Part shown: positions 58,325 through 64,000 of the stretch, piece after piece
How the letters are laid out: the number at the start of each line of letters is the position of its first letter
Numbering within the stretch: position 1 is the stretch's first letter
Assembly (NCBI RefSeq): GCF_004664715.2
Contig: NC_051063.1
Span: forward strand, 113,632,829-113,696,828
Length of the DNA: 64,000 bases
Source of the DNA: Peromyscus leucopus
Taxonomy: Eukaryota > Chordata > Mammalia > Rodentia > Cricetidae
Reading direction: 5' to 3'
Program-made: the position numbers and the translations under genes
The notes under the pieces: model-generated
Seen by the model: the letters and a program-made list of their open reading frames with translations, nothing else
Told to the model about the DNA's origin: nothing
The model's database searches: none

Positions 58325-58765
58325 TGAAATTTCTTTTTTATTAATTTTTTTTATTTGCTTTACATGCGACCACTGTTTCCCCTCCCTCCTCTCTTTCCAT
58401 TCCCTCCCCCAACCTCCTGTCTACCGCCCCCCCCCCACTCCTCCATACAGAAAGGGGCAGGCTTCCCATGGGAGTCAATAAAGCATGGCGTATCAAGTTA
58501 AGGCAGGACCAAGCTCCTCCTCCTGCACTAAGCCTGGTCAAGGCATTGCAGCATGGGGAATAAATTCAAGTGTCAGCTCATGCCCCAGGGATGGATCCTG
58601 ATGCCACTGCTAGGGGCCCCACAAACAGATCAAGCTTTACAACTGTCATCCATATGTGGAAGGCCTGGGTCAGTCCCATGCAGTCTCCCTAGCTGTCTGC
58701 CCAGAGTCCATGAGCTCCCACTAGTTCAGGTTAGCTGTCTCTGTGGGTTCCCCCAAAACCATACT
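58325..58765 (-). mobile_element. L1 3' UTR, antisense
   Basis: CCCTCCCTCCTCTCTTTCC, ACAGAAAGGGGCAGGCTTCC, CAGGACCAAGCTCCTCC, CCATGAGCTCCCACTAG and CTCTGTGGGTTCCCCC are the complement of a rodent L1 3' UTR. It has a C run at 58426-58437. Confidence 0.88.
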
Positions 58766-58839
58766 TTTAACAATGAAACAGGACTGTCTTATTCCTACCT
58801 ATTTAGGCTTAGTTGAATGTTGATAACTACCCAGTCACT

Positions 58840-58966
58840 CTGATCTCTAGCTTCCTTTCCATTTCCAAAGTCAAAACAACCCTTTCTTTCAGAAGATTGT
58901 TGATGATGAGAGAAGATGTGACATGTAGTGCACTTAGTGTAAATGGGTCCCCAATAAATGCCAGTG
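58840..58966 (+). mobile_element. MIR SINE fragment
   Basis: CTTCCTTTCCATTTCCAAAG, GTGCACTTAGTGTAAATGG and CCCCAATAAATGCC resemble the second half of MIR. Confidence 0.5.
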
Positions 58967-58971
58967 AGATA

Positions 58972-59021
<50 letters not shown>

Positions 59022-59045
59022 AGACACACACACAAACACACTTAG

Positions 59046-59101
<56 letters not shown>
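58972..59101. repeat. (CA)n with a repeated CTTAGA interruption
   Basis: A CA array of about 48 bp, then two copies of a 22-24 bp higher unit starting CTTAGACACA (59019-59040 and 59041-59064), then more CA. Threonine/histidine and cysteine/valine frames are artefacts. Confidence 0.95.
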
Positions 59102-59103
<2 letters not shown>

Positions 59104-59104
59104 C

Positions 59105-59395
59105 TTTGTGTTAACTACCTTTCTCTTATTATGACAAATACCCGAGCTAACAAACTTATAAGGAGAAGGATTATATTGGCATTCAGTTTCTGAGGTTTCA
59201 AGATGGTATGGTTGGCCCTCATGGCCAGAAAGCAAAGAAAAGAGGAAGTGACTGGGGTCCCACAGTTCCTTTTGAAGGCTCACCCACCCTCATCCAAAAG
59301 AACTCCCAGTTACCTCCATTTCCTGTTCCTACCACTTCTCTACAGTGCCTGGACTAGGACCATGGCCTGAACACTGAACACAAGGGTTTTGTGGC
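59105..59395 (-). mobile_element. MST/MLT-like LTR, antisense
   Basis: TTAACTACCTTTCTCTTATT, AACAAACTTATAAGGAGAAGG, CTCATGGCCAGAAAGC, GGGGTCCCACAGTTCC and CACCACTTCTC-like segments. Complement of the family at 56295. Confidence 0.6.
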
Positions 59396-59687
59396 GAATT
59401 CCAGATCCCTGCTATAACAACATTATATATCTTTGTTCCTTACCAAAGCTATTTTTTCTAATAAATTTTGGACATTTAAAAATAAATCGAGTCAAATCTC
59501 CAAACCCAGGATCAGAATGCGTGCATTTAAACTATTACATAAATACAAACAATGGATTTGAGGCTAAGTGTATAAGCCATCATGATTGATTACTAATGAT
59601 TACCAACCACAGAGGAAACATCAGTGGAGACATATGGCATTACATTTAATACACAAATATCAAATGATAATTTATGTAGTACTTGTC
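59396..59687. other. AT-rich sequence, no gene seen
   Basis: Nothing recognisable. Confidence 0.4.
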
Positions 59688-59825
59688 TATTTTGGTGTTT
59701 TTGAAATAGGGTTGGGTGTATATATACTGCATGCTGAACTTGAACTCACTCTGTAGCTCAAGTTCCCCCTTGAACTCTGCAATCCTGCTGCCTTAGCCTC
59801 CCAAGTGCTAGGATTATGCTCACAT
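59688..59825 (-). mobile_element. Old B1-related SINE
   Basis: GAACTTGAACTCACTCTGTAG, CTGCTGCCTTAGCCTCCC and AAGTGCTAGGATTATGC are a worn antisense B1-type unit. Confidence 0.65.
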
Positions 59826-60844
59826 TAGGTTTCAGTTCTTTTTTATATGTCAAGTATTGCATTCAGTGATGCGTATTTTTACACTCTTCTGCTGGCTCTA
59901 TTCTACAATTGTCCTAGTGCTCAGGGAAAGGAATTTCAAGGTGACAGGGGTAGGAAGTGACACAGTCTGCATCCAGTCTCTGAAGAGTTTTCTTCCTCAG
60001 TCCGTCGCCTGTTCTGGCATGAGGAAGCTAGTATGTCAAGAATTACCTAATCTGAATATATTGTGTGTCTTCCTGTGAGGAGATACTTTTCAACTGGTGG
60101 ATGAAATTGAAAGCAGACAGGAAAGTTCTCGAAGGAAAGAGTGCTGGAAATCAGGTGAGAAGGAGTGAAAATGGTTTCTAGTTCCTCTACGTGTGTCATT
60201 CTGCTGGGAAGTGAATTTTTGTCATATAAAGAAATCAAAGCCAAAGTCCCTCTTCTCCCCCTACCCCACTCCCCATTCCTTCAGTACACAAAGCCCTTGC
60301 TTTTCATCTTTCACAGCTGTAGCAGTGGACAGGCACAAGACATCTCAAGGCTTCCTTGGAGATGGCTCTGTCCTGGGCCTGTTACCCACAATAAGGAAAG
60401 AGCAAGATGATGGACTTCAAGGTGCCACTGACCCAGTATAAGAAAAGAGTCAAGTCTGGCTGAAAAAGATGAATGGACCCTATTCTGGTAAGAGAAGGGG
60501 GCTGAACAAAAACAGAAATTAGCAGTGTGGGATTGACAAATTTCTCCATGGAGCATCAATAAGAAGCAGCTGCCAACGGGGGCCTGGTGACAACCTGTAC
60601 TGCTCCTGACAGTACCCTGATGGCAGCCGTAGCTTCCAAAGAGTATTGTTTTCTCTTGACCTGGACATGATGAAAACAGTGAGCTGGAGAGACACTGAAG
60701 CAGGATAGCACTAGCTGTGGAGACTGGAAACCAGCAACTCAGTGTGTCCCAGGGGGACTAGCACGAGGAGCTCCTACTCTCACCATGGACTGGGCAAATT
60801 ATACTGGGAAGTGATTGGAAAGTGAGAAGTGTGCTGGAGTAGGC

Positions 60845-60846
<2 letters not shown>
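59826..60846. other. Unique-looking, moderately GC-rich stretch
   Basis: No repeat or exon recognised. Overlapping frames on both strands at 60165-60559 argue against coding. Confidence 0.4.

Positions 60847-60899
<53 letters not shown>
60847..60899. repeat. (CA)n microsatellite
   Basis: Pure CA array of about 53 bp. Confidence 0.97.
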
Positions 60900-60901
<2 letters not shown>

Positions 60902-61554
60902 GAGGTCTAGCTAGGAAAGAACACCACAGACAAAGATAAAACACAAGTGAGCAGGCCTTCCACACCCCTAAGGCCTCTTTCAAGAGCGCCTGTGTTGAAA
61001 GGTTAATGCACCAGAACACGAAGGACAAAGCTCTAACTGATAGGTCTCAGACAAGGGAGTTCTGAAGAAAATGGAGTTCTACACAACTGCTCCTCTCCAT
61101 AAGGGCTGCCTTGCCAGATTTAGTGGGGACAACCAGTGTCTGCTACAAAACCAACTCCCAAAGGAGTGAGAGATACCACACTCCTCTCAAGCAGGAAGAA
61201 GTATTCACTAATGTTATGTCTCTTACATTTAATAAGAGAAATTGATGAACAATGGTCAGCTAGGAGGGAACCTGTTGGGTCCAACACAGTAAACCAGCAT
61301 ACTGCTAACACTAACAGAGAAGGAAGGAAAGAATACATAGTAATTCAACCATTCAGAACAAAAATCAGCAAAATTACAGGACGTAGCATGTTTCTTTCAG
61401 CTCAGCATTAAAAGATGCAAACTAACAGCCTGAATTAAAAAGCAAGTTTTCTTGGTTGTGGATCACTGCATCTGCTTCCATCAGTTACAGGATGTAGGGT
61501 CTATGATGACAATTAGGGTAACCAAGCACTCGGCTAAGCTCCTAGACTTCAGTT
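60900..61554. other. Unassigned sequence
   Basis: No sure repeat or exon. Overlapping frames on opposite strands near 61120-61411 are judged non-coding. Confidence 0.4.
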
Positions 61555-62030
61555 GAAGAGAGGGAGGAGGGATAACAGGAACAAGTGAGGTCAAGATCCC
61601 CATTTACTCATGGTTATCTCCTCTGTTTCCCTTTCCCAAGATGATCTTTACATCCCTCTTAGGGTCCTCCTTGTTTCCCAGCTTCTTTGAAGCTGTGGGT
61701 TGTAGTCTGACTATCCTTTGCTTTACATCTAGTATCCACTCAGGATCTATCCCTGGTGCATGAGCTGGCTTTCTGGATCCTATTACCTGTGGTCAACCAC
61801 CTTGTTCACCCTTGATGCAGCGAGGAGGGGCTTAGTCCTGCCTCAACTGAATGTGCCAGGCTTGGCTGTCCCCCCATGGGAGAACTTGCCCTGTTGGAGG
61901 AGCGGAGGAGGGGTGGGATAGGGAGGAAAGAGGGGGGAGCAGGAGGTGGGATGAAAGGAGGATCTGTGATTGGTATGTGAAATGAATTTAAAAAATGTAA
62001 AAAATAAAACTAAATTTAAAAATAATTTTT
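61555..62030 (+). mobile_element. L1 3' UTR
   Basis: TCATGGTTATCTCCTCTG, TCTTAGGGTCCTCCTTG, GTGCATGAGCTGGCTTTC, CTGCCTCAACTGAATGTGCC, a G-rich tract, GGTATGTGAAATGAATTT and an A-rich tail. Confidence 0.88.
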
Positions 62031-62234
62031 TTTTAAAAAAATAGCAATATAAAGAGAATAAAAGCAAGTTTCCATGCTGCTCTGGATTTATATCCATGCA
62101 TACACAGGAAGAATTAATTGACTAATACTCAAAAGAGGAGGAGGAGGAAGAAATGGGAAGAAAAAATAGAGGGTCCATAGTGAATTGGCATTGGAATGGG
62201 AGGTGGATGTGAGCTAAATACAGTCTCTAACAAC

Positions 62235-63355
62235 AGGACCAACCTGTCTGCTCTCTCCAAGAAGTATATTTCATTGACACCTACAAACTGAGAGTCAAAG
62301 AATGGAAATCTGTCAAGGGAATAGAAACCAAAACACACTTGTACAGATATTCTTACGTTGGAGGAGATTTCAAACTGATGTTATTCAGTAGAGATAAGGA
62401 AAAGCACTACATGTTAACAAAGAATGACTAGTCATAAACATGTAATAATTGTAAACATATGCATTACATCTTGGTAGTAGTTTCCTAAAACAAAAATAAA
62501 TATACAAAAAGTTCATATAAATAATACAGTCAAGGTAAATTTAATATCTTGCTTTCATCTTTAGATAGGTTATCCAAATGAAAATCAACAAAGGCATTTC
62601 AGAAATTATGAGTAGAAATGTACTTATCAGATGTGTATAAAATATTCCATGTAACAGATACAGAATACACATTCTTCTCTGCAGCTCATAGAAACTTCTC
62701 TAGGATTGACTCTATTGTGGGCCACAAAGCAAGATTCAACAAATACAAAAGAATTGAAATAATTTATTTTATTTTATCAGCACCTCAAGGGGATGGATTA
62801 GAAGTCAAGAGAAAGAAAAATTACAGAAATTTCACAAACATTTGGATAGTGAACAATACTTGCTGAGTGAATGGTGTGTTGCTAAATAAATCAAGGAACA
62901 AACTCACAAATATTCTTAGAATTGGACAAAATTGATAGCACATTCCAGAACCTCTGGTAGAGGTAGGGCTGCTGTAAGTGGAAAGTTCATAGCTCTAAGT
63001 GCTTACAGTAAAAAAAAAAAAAAATCAGAAAGATCTCAAATAAATAGCCTAATGATGTACCTCTAGGTTTTAGAGAAACAAAACCAACCCAAATCCAAGT
63101 GAAGTAAATGGCAAGAAATAATAAAGATTAGAACAGATATTTATTCACATAGACTAAAAGAATAATACACAGAATCAAATAATTTATTCTTTGAAAAAGT
63201 TAAATACTATAAAAATCATAATAAAACTAACCAAAAGAGATAAGAATAAGATTAATAAAATTAGAGATGAAAAGGAGAATGTTACAATCGACTCCAATGG
63301 AAGGCAGAGACTTACTAGGAAATATTTAGAAAGCTTATATTCTTGAAAGAAAGAG

Positions 63356-63401
<46 letters not shown>

Positions 63402-64000
63402 GAAGGAAGGAAGGAAGGAAGGAAGGAAGGAAGGAAGGAAGGGAAAGAGAAGAAGGAAGGAGGAAGGAGAGAGAGAAAGAGAGAGGGAAGGAAGGAAAGA
63501 AGGAAGGAATGGAGGGAGAGAGGGAGGCTGAGAGGGAGAGGTTGGAAAATCTAGAAGAAATGTATAAATTCATAAATATCTAGAGCCTACCAAAATTAAT
63601 AAAGCAGCTATAAACAACTTAAACTAACCTATAATAAGCAACAAGATGGAAGCAGTCTTTTAATTTCCCCAAAATGAAAGCCTGTGGCCAGAAATTCACT
63701 TGTGGAACTCTACCAAACACTGAAGGAAAAGCTAATGCTAATAGTTCTCAATTGAACTGATCCACAAAAATGAAAGGTAAGAACATTACTGAGCTCATTT
63801 TACCAAGTCAGTATAAACCCTAATATTAAAATTGGATAAAGAATAAAACAAAAGGACAATTTCCATGATGAACATAGCATAAAAATTCTCAATAAAATAC
63901 CAGAAAACTGAATCCAAGAACACTTTGAAGAGATCATACATCATGCTCAAATTGGTCTTGTTCTGGAAATGTAAAAATGGTCCAGATGGCTCATCAAATT
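62235..64000 (+). mobile_element. L1 ORF2 relic (endonuclease to reverse transcriptase), runs off the window
   Basis: Nucleotide match to L1 ORF2 from ACAAACTGAGAGTCAAAG through ATTTCAAACTGATGTTATTC, GTTCATAGCTCTAAGTGC, AAACTAACCAAAAGAG, AATTTCCATGATGAACATAG and AAATACCAGAAAACTGAATC. The open frame 62618-62866 keeps endonuclease-end residues (DTEYTFFSAAH...GHKARFNKYKRIEI). It is broken by stops, indels and a purine microsatellite, so no protein is made. The 3' end lies beyond the window. Confidence 0.92.
63345..63540. repeat. (GAAA)n(GGAA)n purine tract
   Basis: Pure purine from 63345 to 63509 (165 nt), then one T and more purine. It sits inside the L1 ORF2 relic. The open frames of lysine/arginine/glutamate or serine/phenylalanine are artefacts. 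Confidence 0.98.

Noticed and set aside
58972..59101. Regular spacing that could suggest a CRISPR array
   Set aside because: It is a CA microsatellite with duplicated interruptions in a mammalian genome; no spacers and no cas genes.
62618..62866. 82-codon frame with clear protein similarity
   Set aside because: The similarity is to L1 ORF2 endonuclease; the surroundings are broken, so it is a transposon relic, not a host gene.
63184..63573. 129-codon serine/phenylalanine frame and its lysine/arginine counterpart
   Set aside because: Translation of the GAAA/GGAA microsatellite.

Overview
This window reads as mammalian nuclear DNA from a muroid rodent, probably a cricetid (deer mouse, vole or hamster type). 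The evidence is its interspersed repeats: B1, B2, B3 and ID SINEs, many rodent L1 3' ends, MaLR and class II (ERVK-type) LTRs, older MIR, L2 and L1M fragments, and very long CT, CA and GT microsatellites. The cricetid call rests mainly on a B1 subfamily with a TTTGCGCCTTTCCTGG segment and on LTR families recalled from that group. Repeat family names come from memory of consensus sequences, not from a database search.

I find no supportable protein-coding gene, tRNA, rRNA or other classical RNA gene. The longer open frames are low-complexity translations, SINE or L1 antisense frames, or short frames with no recognisable domain. The window is best read as gene-poor intergenic DNA or the inside of a large intron. 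The only protein-like homology is decayed L1 ORF2, at 36.8-38.4 kb, 42.6-43.1 kb and from 62.2 kb to the window end.

Layout. 0-8 kb: a B1, a solo ERVK LTR (2437-2950, 6-bp target duplication), an L2, a B3, a MaLR-like LTR, an L1 3' end carrying a B1, and a MaLR-internal-like stretch. 8.4-10.3 kb: a four-layer nest, an old L1M split by one solo ERVK LTR, split by a second solo LTR, split by an L1 3' fragment. 10.4-16 kb: a B2 with a perfect target duplication, a MaLR-like LTR split by another solo ERVK LTR, and a pair of inverted B3 SINEs. 16-23 kb: mostly unique DNA with MIRs, an antisense L1M, and a strong CTCF-type motif at 22218-22232. 23.8-29.1 kb: L1 3' regions interrupted by SINEs. 29-35 kb: mostly unique, with a homeodomain-type palindrome near 33.5 kb. 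35-39 kb: L1 ORF2 and 3' fragments with a MaLR-like LTR inside. 40.4-41.2 kb: unique DNA that keeps many CpGs and several transcription-factor-like motifs, the best regulatory candidate. 42-48 kb: L1 fragments, a long imperfect palindrome (44977-45135), a young truncated B1, and a MaLR-like LTR. 48-58 kb: mostly unique with L2 and MIR. 58-64 kb: antisense and sense L1, microsatellites, and an L1 ORF2 relic holding a 165-nt pure purine run.

Nothing here looks like a new multi-gene system. The points most worth checking are the 160-bp palindrome with a GT array expanded in one arm only, the CpG-retaining block at 40.4-41.2 kb, the CTCF motif, and the layered retroelement nest, which gives a clean order of insertions.
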